Source of the DNA: Bacteroidota bacterium | Lineage (GTDB): Bacteria > Bacteroidota > Bacteroidia > Bacteroidales > Marinifilaceae | Assembly (NCBI GenBank): GCA_023400335.1 | Contig: JAEXFF010000111.1 | Coordinates: 1-6,196, forward strand | Length of the DNA stretch: 6,196 nucleotides | Direction: 5' to 3' | Position numbers and translations under genes: made by a program | Shown: positions 1-5,299 of the stretch, piece after piece | Numbering within the stretch: the stretch's first letter is position 1 | Layout of the letters: every line of letters begins with the position of its first letter | The notes under the pieces: model-generated | Seen by the model: only the letters and a program-made list of their open reading frames with translations | What the model was told of the DNA's origin: nothing | Database searches by the model: none

Positions 1-103
1 CGGTACGCCTGCGGGAATGTTGACCTGCCGGGATTCCGTTACAGCTTCTTTTCTGGCAAGGGAATTGCCGGAAGAAGGGAAAAATATCTGTTATAAAAGC
101 TGA
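1..103 (+). CDS. 3' end of an unidentified protein gene (partial)
   Basis: An open frame enters from the left edge (first full codon at 2) and stops at TGA 101-103, giving about 33 C-terminal residues beginning GTPAGMLTCRDSV and ending in NICYKS. The mix of residues (SVTASFLARELPEEG, helix-like and acidic) reads like genuine protein, and the gene would converge on the minus-strand regulator whose stop lies 7 bp further on. I do not recognise the family. A second frame is also open from 1 to 96 but gives a less protein-like, Arg/Gly-rich translation. Only an upstream extension of the sequence can decide. Confidence 0.45.
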   Translation, partial: GTPAGMLTCRDSVTASFLARELPEEGKNICYKS

Positions 104-110
104 ATTTCCC

Positions 111-683
111 TTAGGATCCGGATTTTATTCTGGCCCGGATGCGGCTCAGGGATTGAGGAGTAATCATGAGGTAAGAAGCAATGTGTTTTTGGGGTACATA
201 TTTCAGTAATTCCGGAGTTTCCCGGATCAGCGTCAGGTAGCGCTCCCGGGCACGCGGGCTGCCGCTGATTAACCAGTTTTCGGTAGAAAGTAATTGCTGT
301 TCCATTAATTTTCGTCCTAAATTGGCTAATTCAACGGAAGAAAAATAAAGCTGATTCAGATCCTTCCCGGAAATACAATAGACCATACTGTCACAACACG
401 TTTCTATGGAAATATGGGATGCCGAATTGTCGGTATACCCCCAGACGGAAAAAGCAACTTCTCCTGCTGAAGCAAACCAGATGGTGGTATCTACTCCGTC
501 TTTCAGATAATGACCCCGCCAGATTCCCTGCTTGATAAGGTAGAGATTCGTATTCTTTTCTCCTTCGTGGACCACAATTTCTTTCTTTTTAAAATGTATT
601 TCCTGCATACGCCCGATGAGCTGCTGCAGATTATCTTTCGATATGTGGTATCTTTTCTGGAATTTTTCTATAAATGTTTCCAT
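111..683 (-). CDS. Crp/Fnr-family transcriptional regulator
   Basis: This 190-residue protein has the Crp/Fnr layout: an N-terminal cupin-like effector domain (about 15-115, with the GEKNTNLYLIKQG turn and a GE at 74-75) and a C-terminal helix-turn-helix (about 163-186, PQKHIASYLMITPQSLSRIR). The Arg that holds the cyclic-nucleotide phosphate in CRP is missing: the region after GE reads VAFSVWGYTDNSASHISIE. There is also no N-terminal Cys cluster like that of FNR; the only cysteines are 96, 97 and 103. It is therefore unlikely to sense cAMP or to carry an FNR-type Fe-S cluster, and its signal is unknown. This is common for short Bacteroidota members of the family. It starts at ATG 683, 37 bp after the MATE stop, and is probably co-transcribed with it. 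It is a plausible regulator of that exporter. Confidence 0.9.
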   Translation of the reverse strand: METFIEKFQKRYHISKDNLQQLIGRMQEIHFKKKEIVVHEGEKNTNLYLIKQGIWRGHYLKDGVDTTIWFASAGEVAFSVWGYTDNSASHISIETCCDSMVYCISGKDLNQLYFSSVELANLGRKLMEQQLLSTENWLISGSPRARERYLTLIRETPELLKYVPQKHIASYLMITPQSLSRIRARIKSGS

Positions 684-710
684 ACTCCTGAACTTTCAGA
701 TTAATATTCG

Positions 711-718
711 CAAATATA
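711..718 (-). promoter_or_regulatory. possible internal promoter (-7 box) for the Crp/Fnr gene
   Basis: On the minus strand the gap between the two genes reads TATATTTG, a full match to the Bacteroidota -7 consensus TAnnTTTG. It would place a start site near 704, about 20 nt before ATG 683. No convincing TTG-type -33 element lies about 20 bp upstream, inside the 3' end of the MATE gene. At most this is a secondary promoter, and the AT-rich gap makes a chance match likely. Confidence 0.3.
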
Positions 719-720
719 TA

Positions 721-2076
721 TCATCTGCGTGCTGTTAGGCGATCCCTGGCATAAATTCCTCCGATAAAAAGTAACGTCAGCAGTTCTGCCAGAGGTACAG
801 CTAACCAAATGCCTTTTATGTCCCATAATAGAGGGAGCAGTAAGAAACCTGCCGACATGAACACGATTCCGCGTAAAAGAGTTATGATGATTGCCCGCCG
901 GGCTTTTTCGATGCTTTGATAATAACCGATGCCGACCATATTTAAGGCAAAGAAGATAAACCCGAAAGCAAAATACGGCAGACCATTTACTGCAATTTGA
1001 TATGCGGAATAACTTTCATTTATAAATAAAGCGACAATTTGCCGGCTGAAAAGTGCGGTACTCATAAAAAAACAGATTCCGCTGGCCAGAGCAGCCTTTA
1101 TCATAAGCATGACCGTACGGGAAATGCGTTCCCGATTCCGTATCCCGAAATTATAACTGATGATGGGTTGGCCCGACTGCGCAATGGCATTATACACCAT
1201 GAAAATAATCGGGAAAAAGTAACAGGCAATACTGAAAGCTGCAACTCCATCTTCGCCCAGATAGCGGATGAACACATAATTCCCCAGAAACATCATATAA
1301 GCTATAGATGCTTCGCTGATAAAAGCCGAGGACCCGAGTTTTCCCATGCGGACAATATTAGCGTAAGTAAGTTGCAGGCTTTTCCGATTGATGATTATCC
1401 GGCAAAGCCGTAGTTTTTGCGAAAGGCGTGTCAGGTAAAGTAAGGTCATCAGTCCCCCTAACAGAGTCCCCAAACTGGTAGCAAAAGCCGCTCCCATCAG
1501 TCCCCAACCGAACCGGAAGATAAAGATATAATCCAGTATGACGTTCGTGACAGCTGCAACGACATTGCATAGCATGGCATAATTGGGAGAACCGTCCAGC
1601 CGGATAAAAAACATCCCTGCACTGAGTAACAGATAGGCAACCAGAAAAGGAATATACCATTTCATGTATTCGGTTACATCCGGAAGCAGTCGTTCCGAAC
1701 TGCCCAATAATTTGCCTACCGGTTCTATAAATATGCAACATACAGCCGACATCAGTATAATCAATAAGGAGGAAACTGTCAGGGCCTGTGTTATATTGAT
1801 ATTGGCTGCTTTAATTTTACCCCGGGAAAGATGAATCGAAGCTACGACAGAAGCTCCTACCCCGAACATTAATCCTATTCCGGTGGTGATCATAAACAAA
1901 GGGGCTGTAATATTGACAGCGGCCAGGGCATCACTGCCTATGCCTTTCCCGACAAATATTCCGTCTGTAATGACAAAAACAGCAGAAAAAACCATACCCA
2001 GTACAGTCGGAATTAATAATTTCCAGAATAATTTGGAAATATCTGTACGTCCGAAATCAATACCATCTCTCATCAT
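721..2076 (-). CDS. MATE-family multidrug efflux transporter (MepA-like)
   Basis: This is a 451-residue, very hydrophobic inner-membrane protein of the usual MATE length, with about 12 membrane segments in two related halves. N-lobe signatures are ITDGIFVGKGIG (36-47), ALAAVNITAP (50-59) and the glycine-rich GIGLMFGVGAS. The middle carries RLDGSPNYAM (159-168), followed by an N...LDYIFIF stretch (to 187), and the C-lobe has SGQPIISYNFG (301-311). These patterns are those of the MepA-like branch, which exports cationic drugs or metabolites by Na+ or H+ antiport; the substrate here cannot be read. ATG 2076 was chosen because it leads directly into the conserved N-terminus; the next codon is also ATG (2073). 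It is the first gene of a probable two-gene operon with the Crp/Fnr regulator. The large frames on the opposite strand and in another phase are shadows. Confidence 0.95.
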   Translation of the reverse strand: MMRDGIDFGRTDISKLFWKLLIPTVLGMVFSAVFVITDGIFVGKGIGSDALAAVNITAPLFMITTGIGLMFGVGASVVASIHLSRGKIKAANINITQALTVSSLLIILMSAVCCIFIEPVGKLLGSSERLLPDVTEYMKWYIPFLVAYLLLSAGMFFIRLDGSPNYAMLCNVVAAVTNVILDYIFIFRFGWGLMGAAFATSLGTLLGGLMTLLYLTRLSQKLRLCRIIINRKSLQLTYANIVRMGKLGSSAFISEASIAYMMFLGNYVFIRYLGEDGVAAFSIACYFFPIIFMVYNAIAQSGQPIISYNFGIRNRERISRTVMLMIKAALASGICFFMSTALFSRQIVALFINESYSAYQIAVNGLPYFAFGFIFFALNMVGIGYYQSIEKARRAIIITLLRGIVFMSAGFLLLPLLWDIKGIWLAVPLAELLTLLFIGGIYARDRLTARR

Positions 2077-2101
2077 CTTTCATTTTTGTTTAACAAGGGT
2101 A

Positions 2102-2109
2102 CAAAGGTA
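2102..2109 (-). promoter_or_regulatory. -7 promoter box of the MATE-Crp operon
   Basis: Read on the minus strand this is TACCTTTG, an exact TAnnTTTG match. It predicts a start site near 2096 and a leader of about 20 nt before ATG 2076. The -33 region would fall around 2128-2134. It has only T-rich sequence and no clear TTG, and it is overlapped by the palindrome at 2129-2148. Confidence 0.6.
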
Positions 2110-2128
2110 AGGCATTCGTGAAAAAATA

Positions 2129-2148
2129 AAATTACCAATTGGTAATTT
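2129..2148. promoter_or_regulatory. 20-bp perfect palindrome, probable operator
   Basis: AAATTACCAATTGGTAATTT is identical to its reverse complement over all 20 bases. Its core, TTACC-N4-GGTAA, has the 5-4-5 half-site geometry used by Crp/Fnr-family dimers (compare the FNR box TTGAT-N4-ATCAA), but the base sequence differs. It covers or abuts the predicted -33 region of the MATE promoter, where a bound protein would block polymerase. The protein that binds is not shown; the co-transcribed Crp/Fnr protein is the obvious candidate. Confidence 0.6.
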
Positions 2149-2153
2149 CTTTG

Positions 2154-2196
2154 AGCTGAAAAAAGGTTTTGGAAAAGGATAGCTGAAAAAAGGTTT
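2154..2196. repeat. 16-bp direct repeat, 27-bp period
   Basis: AGCTGAAAAAAGGTTT occurs exactly at 2154-2169 and again at 2181-2196. The copies start 27 bp apart, about 2.5 helical turns. They lie just upstream of the palindrome and about 60 to 100 bp upstream of the predicted MATE start site. They could be paired protein-binding sites or a small local duplication. Confidence 0.6.
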
Positions 2197-2499
2197 ATGT
2201 TATTCAGGCTAAAATGCTTTTTTATGAAAATTACAGGTGCTGTAGGTAAATATAGAAAGTACAACTGCCGTTCTGAAGCAAGAAGGTTATAACAGAAGAA
2301 ATAAAAATCAGTTTATCGGAAAAGAGTTATTTCCAGTAAAATTGGAAAGGAAATTTTGTGTTATTAAAAGTAATTTTACCAAATTGCGGAAAAATTACAG
2401 CTAATCGTTCAGCGTGAAAAATCTTTTCCCTGACCTTATTTTTTGAAAAATTTGTAGAGGTAAATGGTTCGTTTTGGAAACGGAAAAGATTCAGAGGAT
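2197..2499. other. AT-rich intergenic region before the HTH_42 gene
   Basis: I find no supported gene in this stretch. The short frames here are AT-rich and overlap real genes in other frames. It holds an imperfect dyad at 2371-2397. A weak promoter-like TA-N3-TTTG at 2437-2445 has a 3-base rather than 2-base gap, and I see no TTG at the right distance. An ATG at 2464, in frame with the next gene, could extend that protein by 12 residues. Confidence 0.5.
2371..2397. promoter_or_regulatory. imperfect inverted repeat upstream of the HTH_42 gene
   Basis: The arms TAATTTT (2371-2377) and AAAATTA (2391-2397) are exact complements. Inside them, CC (2379-2380) faces GG (2388-2389) across single mismatches. 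The dyad is 27 bp long with a 7-base centre and lies about 70 to 130 bp before the two candidate start codons. It could be an operator or simply AT-rich symmetry. Confidence 0.3.
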
Positions 2500-3567
2500 A
2501 TGAAATTAGAAGATAAAATTGCAGATATTCGTTTGGTTTCCCAGCAATTGGCCCTTCCGGATTTTGAAGATCCGGAGAAGTTGGTATCCTGGATGGGTGC
2601 TGTACAGGCACAGGATTATACAATGTCGAAATGGGCGATTGGAGTAAGAATAAAGTCGGGTACACTCCGGCGAATCGATGAGGCGATAAGGAAAGGGGAA
2701 ATTGTGCGGGCGCATGTGATGCGTCCGACCTGGCATTTTGTGGCAGGAAAGGATTTACGGTGGATGCAGCAGCTTACTGCTCCGCGTATAAAAAAGACCG
2801 TTGACGCCTGGGTAAAGGCAAGCGGAATGGTTATACCGGAAAGTCTGTATACGAAATGCAATGATCTGATTGGTAAAATGTTGTCGGGTCACCGCTGTCT
2901 TACCCGGGAAGAGATTGAGCAGGAGTTGGACCGGGCAGGGATGCCGACGGCAGACGACCGTGTCAGGCGCTATCTTCTGCGTGCGGAGACCGAGGGACTT
3001 GTTTGTAATGGTGCGGACCGGGCAGGCAAGCCTGCTTATACTTTAGTGGATGAGCATATCCCTTTCAGCCGGAAATTGCAGCGGGAAGAAGCTTTAGCTG
3101 AATTGGCACTTCGTTATTTCCGCAGCCATTCGCCGGCAACTGTAAAAGATTTTGTATGGTGGTCCGGGTTGACTGTAAGCGAAGCAAAGCAGGCCATCGG
3201 ATTGATACAGGGACAGCTGGTCCGGGAAATTTCCGGTTCACAGGAATTGTGGTGTTATGCTTTTTATAAAGAAAGAAAAGGGAAAGAAGTATTGCATTTC
3301 TTGCCGCCTTATGATGAATACATGGTGAGTTATAAGGACAGAACCCCGGTACTTTTGCAAAAATATCATCCCAAAGCCTTTAACAGATGGGGAATTTTTT
3401 ATCCTGTCGTTCTCTATAACGGGCAGATTGTCGGAAATTGGAAAAAGATATCTGAAAAGGGAGAACTTCAGTGTGCAACTTCCTTTTTTGAGTCTGAACC
3501 GGAAGTAGATGCCGGAATGATAAGAAAAGCTGAAGAAAGCTATCGGAATTTTTTAAGAATGAAATAG
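2500..3567 (+). CDS. HTH_42 winged-helix protein, candidate AlkZ-type DNA glycosylase
   Basis: The product is about 355 residues and belongs to the 'winged helix DNA-binding domain-containing protein' family (HTH_42), which includes the DNA glycosylases AlkZ and YcaQ/AlkX that excise alkylated bases or unhook interstrand crosslinks. Visible family marks are WMGAVQAQDY (31-40), MRPTWHFV (74-81), the LTREEIEQEL helix (134-143), LRAETEGLVCNG (160-171), ATVKDFVWWSGL (213-224) and FLPPYDEYMVSYKDR (267-281). Gln36-Ala37-Gln38 matches the Gln-aliphatic-Gln catalytic motif of AlkZ-like enzymes; YcaQ-like ones have Gln-x-Asp. I chose ATG 2500 because MKLEDKIADIRLVSQQL fits the usual family N-terminus. 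ATG 2464, with GAGG just upstream, would add 12 residues and cannot be excluded. The gene heads a plus-strand run. Glycosylase activity is inferred from family and motif. Confidence 0.85.
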   Translation: MKLEDKIADIRLVSQQLALPDFEDPEKLVSWMGAVQAQDYTMSKWAIGVRIKSGTLRRIDEAIRKGEIVRAHVMRPTWHFVAGKDLRWMQQLTAPRIKKTVDAWVKASGMVIPESLYTKCNDLIGKMLSGHRCLTREEIEQELDRAGMPTADDRVRRYLLRAETEGLVCNGADRAGKPAYTLVDEHIPFSRKLQREEALAELALRYFRSHSPATVKDFVWWSGLTVSEAKQAIGLIQGQLVREISGSQELWCYAFYKERKGKEVLHFLPPYDEYMVSYKDRTPVLLQKYHPKAFNRWGIFYPVVLYNGQIVGNWKKISEKGELQCATSFFESEPEVDAGMIRKAEESYRNFLRMK

Positions 3568-3626
3568 GAAGACTGTTCAGCAAATAATTGTTCAGGACGT
3601 ATGGATTTAAATTTGGAAGAATGGGG

Positions 3627-3920
3627 ATGACACGTATCGGATGGGAGAAAAAAGTGGTGGGTATTATGATTCGGCTCTATTGCCGTAAAAAAGAGGGAAA
3701 TGAGCAATTGTGCGGAAATTGCAAACGGTTGTTGGCGTATGCCTGCGCGCGGCTGGACCATTGTCCTTTCGGAGAACGGAAAACGGTTTGTAAACATTGT
3801 CCTGTACATTGCTATAAACCGGAATTACGGCAGCAGATGCGGGACGTCATGCGTTTTGCCGGTCCCCGTATGTTGTTTTATCATCCCTTAACGGCTTTGA
3901 GACATTTACTGAAAAGGTGA
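3627..3920 (+). CDS. ygbA: YgbA-family Cys-rich protein (nitrous oxide-stimulated promoter family)
   Basis: This 97-residue protein matches the YgbA_NO family. From ATG 3627 it reads KKVVGIMIRLYCRKK (8-22), then C29-x-x-C32, then CPFGE (46-50), then C55-x-x-C58 leading into CPVHCYKPE (58-66), then MRFAGPRML (75-83) and HPLTALRHLL near the end. Eight cysteines (19, 29, 32, 40, 46, 55, 58, 62) suggest a metal or Fe-S site, though none is proven here. In E. coli, ygbA belongs to the NsrR nitric oxide regulon and helps under nitrosative stress; its biochemistry is poorly known. ATG 3627 has GGAAG at 3615-3619, spaced 7 nt. ATG 3621 is too close to that site, and the TTG at 3588 adds sequence unlike the family. 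It follows the HTH_42 gene by 59 bp and may be co-transcribed with it. Confidence 0.88.
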   Translation: MTRIGWEKKVVGIMIRLYCRKKEGNEQLCGNCKRLLAYACARLDHCPFGERKTVCKHCPVHCYKPELRQQMRDVMRFAGPRMLFYHPLTALRHLLKR

Positions 3921-4040
3921 AAAAACTGGATCTGCAAAAAGGGAAAAAATACTGTTTCAGGTATAGAGAAATAAACAGAAAAATTTTTCGCAATGCCGGG
4001 ATAGAAAGAGTGGAACGGGCCTGCTCCCTTTCCATGCAGT

Positions 4041-4184
4041 ATGGTTCCTCTGTATCGTTTGCCGGATCGTGCAGACAAGATCGGAAGGGAAGCTTTTATT
4101 TTTGACGGAAAACGGTGTAAGAATAAGGTCTTTAATAAAGGAGAGAAACATGATATTTTTGAGCTTTACTTATACAAAAAATGA
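4041..4184 (+). CDS. possible small ORF overlapping the arsC-like start (cryptic)
   Basis: From ATG 4041 this frame encodes 47 residues (MVPLYRLPDRADKIG, then REAFIFDGKRC, ending in ELYLYKK). Its TGA at 4182-4184 overlaps the ATG of the next gene as ATGA. The frame is open back to 4005, after a TAG at 4002. Codon choice resembles the neighbours, but there is no ribosome-binding site before 4041. A second frame opens with GTG 3917 overlapping the ygbA-like stop (GTGA) and runs to 4105, so both frames together could be one gene of about 89 codons with a +1 frameshift. I do not recognise the sequence. Open frames of this size also arise by chance. Confidence 0.3.
   Translation: MVPLYRLPDRADKIGREAFIFDGKRCKNKVFNKGEKHDIFELYLYKK
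4154..4161 (+). promoter_or_regulatory. possible -7 promoter box of the arsC-like gene
   Basis: TATTTTTG is a full TAnnTTTG match ending 19 nt before ATG 4181, which would give a leader of about 14 nt. Only a weak TCTTTA sits near the -33 position. The purine-rich AAAGGAGAG at 4137-4145 is too far from ATG 4181 to be its ribosome-binding site. Confidence 0.35.
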
Positions 4185-4540
4185 AAAAATATTTATTTAT
4201 AGGATATCCGGGTTGCGGTACTTGCCGGGCTGCCCGGAAATGGCTGGAAGAACATCAGATAGAATTTGAAGAACGGCATATTGCGGAACAAAAACCTACC
4301 GAAGAAGAGCTGTTAACATGGCTGTCAAACAGTGGCCTGGCTGTGGAAAAATTTTTTAATACCGGTGGATGGGTATATAAATCCTTACAATTAAAAAATA
4401 AATTGCCTGAAATGAATGAAAGGGAAAAAATTCATCTGTTGGCGACGGACGGCATGTTAATTAAACGTCCGTTATTGGTAGGGAAAGATCGGGTATGGGT
4501 CGGTTTTAAACCGGAAAACTGGTCTCAGGAAGTGCTGTAG
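4181..4540 (+). CDS. ArsC/Spx/MgsR-family thioredoxin-fold protein
   Basis: This 119-residue cytoplasmic protein has the ArsC/Spx fold. A first strand is followed by Y9-PGCGTC with a C12-x-x-C15 pair, then the helix CRAARKWLEEHQIEF, the FNTGGWVYKSLQLK segment (59-72) and the cis-proline motif IKRPLLVG (94-101) before a C-terminal WVGFKPENW. Length and motifs fit the YusI/'arsenate reductase family' branch better than true ArsC. Family members reduce arsenate with glutathione/glutaredoxin, or (Spx, MgsR) act as redox-sensing RNA polymerase partners. The CxxC here could form a disulfide, but which role applies cannot be told. There is no upstream in-frame ATG before a stop at 4160-4162, so ATG 4181 is firm. 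It is the last plus-strand gene before a hairpin that starts 11 bp after its stop. Confidence 0.9.
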   Translation: MKKYLFIGYPGCGTCRAARKWLEEHQIEFEERHIAEQKPTEEELLTWLSNSGLAVEKFFNTGGWVYKSLQLKNKLPEMNEREKIHLLATDGMLIKRPLLVGKDRVWVGFKPENWSQEVL

Positions 4541-4551
4541 CGGCTGAAGTT

Positions 4552-4583
4552 GAGGCGATATTTTTTTATTAAAATACCGCCTC
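4552..4583. terminator. bidirectional hairpin between convergent genes
   Basis: GAGGCG-ATATTTT (4552-4564) pairs with AAAATAC-CGCCTC (4571-4583) around a 6-base loop. The stem is 13 bp with one A/C mismatch: GC-rich at the base, AT-rich at the top. It lies 11 bp past the arsC-like stop and 21 bp past the DJ-1 stop, as expected for a shared terminator. Neither side has a strong T run after the stem. Confidence 0.65.
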
Positions 4584-4604
4584 TCTTGTCGATATACTTC
4601 TCTA

Positions 4605-5132
4605 TTATTGCAGGGCTTCCAATAATCGGGGCATCAGTTCCGGGAGGGTGTGTTCACATTGTGCCGTATAGAAATTGCCGTCGACGGTAGCGGTATCGTC
4701 GGTGGCTGTGCCTTTTTGAATAGCTGGTTTGGCTAACGGATGGATAGACAATTTTTTACCTTCCGTGATGCCTGCAATTTCAAATATCAGGCCGGCAGCA
4801 CAATGTCCCGCCATGATTTTATGTTTCCCGGCAAATTCCCGGATTACTTCTAACAGATCGGTATTGAAGGGTTTTGTCGCATTGTTCTGGAAAACAGGTA
4901 CCGCATCCCCGCAGGAAAATACTAAAGCATCATAGGATTCAGACTGACCTTTCAAATGAGCAATTACATCGTCTGCCTGTAAAACAATTCCTGAATTTGT
5001 TGAAATCGTTTTGCTATCGGAAACAGCGAAAACTTTGTAAGAAATCCCTTTTTCATAAAAAGTTTCGAGATACTGGAATAAACCAAATCCGTTTACCGGA
5101 TTTACTGCTAATACTGCTACTCGTTTTGCCAT
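4605..5132 (-). CDS. DJ-1/PfpI-family protein
   Basis: This 175-residue protein has the class I glutamine amidotransferase-like DJ-1/PfpI fold. The strand start MAKRVAVLAVNPVNG leads to FSCGD (72-76), the nucleophile elbow MAGHCAAG (107-114) with Cys111, and SIHPLAKP (129-136) with His131. The Cys-to-His spacing of 20 and the HPLAK string match human DJ-1 (Cys106, His126). The Glu that lowers the pKa of the DJ-1 cysteine (Glu18) aligns with Gly17 here, so chemistry may differ. Family roles include deglycase or glyoxalase-like activity, chaperoning and thiol redox protection; I cannot choose. Start ATG 5132. It is divergent from the HxlR gene across a 167-bp gap with shared regulatory sequence, and so is probably the target of that regulator. 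Confidence 0.92.
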   Translation of the reverse strand: MAKRVAVLAVNPVNGFGLFQYLETFYEKGISYKVFAVSDSKTISTNSGIVLQADDVIAHLKGQSESYDALVFSCGDAVPVFQNNATKPFNTDLLEVIREFAGKHKIMAGHCAAGLIFEIAGITEGKKLSIHPLAKPAIQKGTATDDTATVDGNFYTAQCEHTLPELMPRLLEALQ

Positions 5133-5168
5133 AATTGTAAATTTATAATTGAAACAATAGTTCTTTTT

Positions 5169-5191
5169 AGTAAGTTTATTACTTTTGTAAT
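5169..5191. promoter_or_regulatory. interlocked inverted repeats, probable HxlR operator
   Basis: Two inverted repeats share bases: AGTAA-N5-TTACT (5169-5183) and ATTAC-N4-GTAAT (5178-5191). They cover the predicted plus-strand -7 box and both predicted start sites. AT-rich TTAC/GTAA half sites beside hxlR-type genes fit a dimeric HxlR regulator controlling its own gene and the divergent target. Binding is inferred. Confidence 0.5.
5180..5187 (+). promoter_or_regulatory. -7 promoter box of the HxlR gene
   Basis: TACTTTTG matches TAnnTTTG exactly, giving a start near 5194 and a leader of about 105 nt before ATG 5300. No TTG sits at the ideal -33 spacing; the nearest, at 5149-5151, is too far. 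A weaker TAATATTG lies at 5262-5269, closer to the gene. Confidence 0.4.
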
Positions 5192-5192
5192 G

Positions 5193-5223
5193 TAAAGGTA
5201 GGGGCTATTTTTAGCATAAACAA
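5193..5223 (-). promoter_or_regulatory. promoter of the DJ-1/PfpI gene
   Basis: On the minus strand, TTG (5223-5221) is followed after 20 bp by TACCTTTA (5200-5193), which differs from TAnnTTTG in the last base only. The predicted start is near 5186, giving a leader of about 55 nt before ATG 5132. It faces and overlaps the HxlR promoter. Confidence 0.5.
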
Positions 5224-5299
5224 GAACGGACGTGAAGATAAGCTACTTACCTCCGTGTAACTAATATTGAAAAACAATCGGATAGATATTTGTTAAAAA

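Noticed and set aside
1039..1413. 124-codon open frame on the plus strand inside the MATE gene
   Set aside because: It is antisense to a clear MATE coding region; its translation is low in hydrophobic structure and resembles no family.
1358..1741. 127-codon minus-strand frame in another phase of the MATE gene
   Set aside because: The MATE frame here carries conserved membrane motifs (159-187), so this is a shadow.
2073..2264. 63-codon minus-strand frame over the MATE promoter
   Set aside because: It is AT-rich and covers the palindrome, direct repeats and -7 box; the protein repeat it shows just reflects the 27-bp DNA repeat.
3588..3626. Longer ygbA-like protein starting at TTG 3588
   Set aside because: The extra 13 residues do not fit the family, TTG starts are rare in this group, and ATG 3627 has a well-placed GGAAG.
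4137..4269. AAAGGAGAG followed by ATG 4150, opening a frame into the arsC-like gene
   Set aside because: The frame is out of phase with the conserved CxxC protein and ends at 4269 with no recognisable product.
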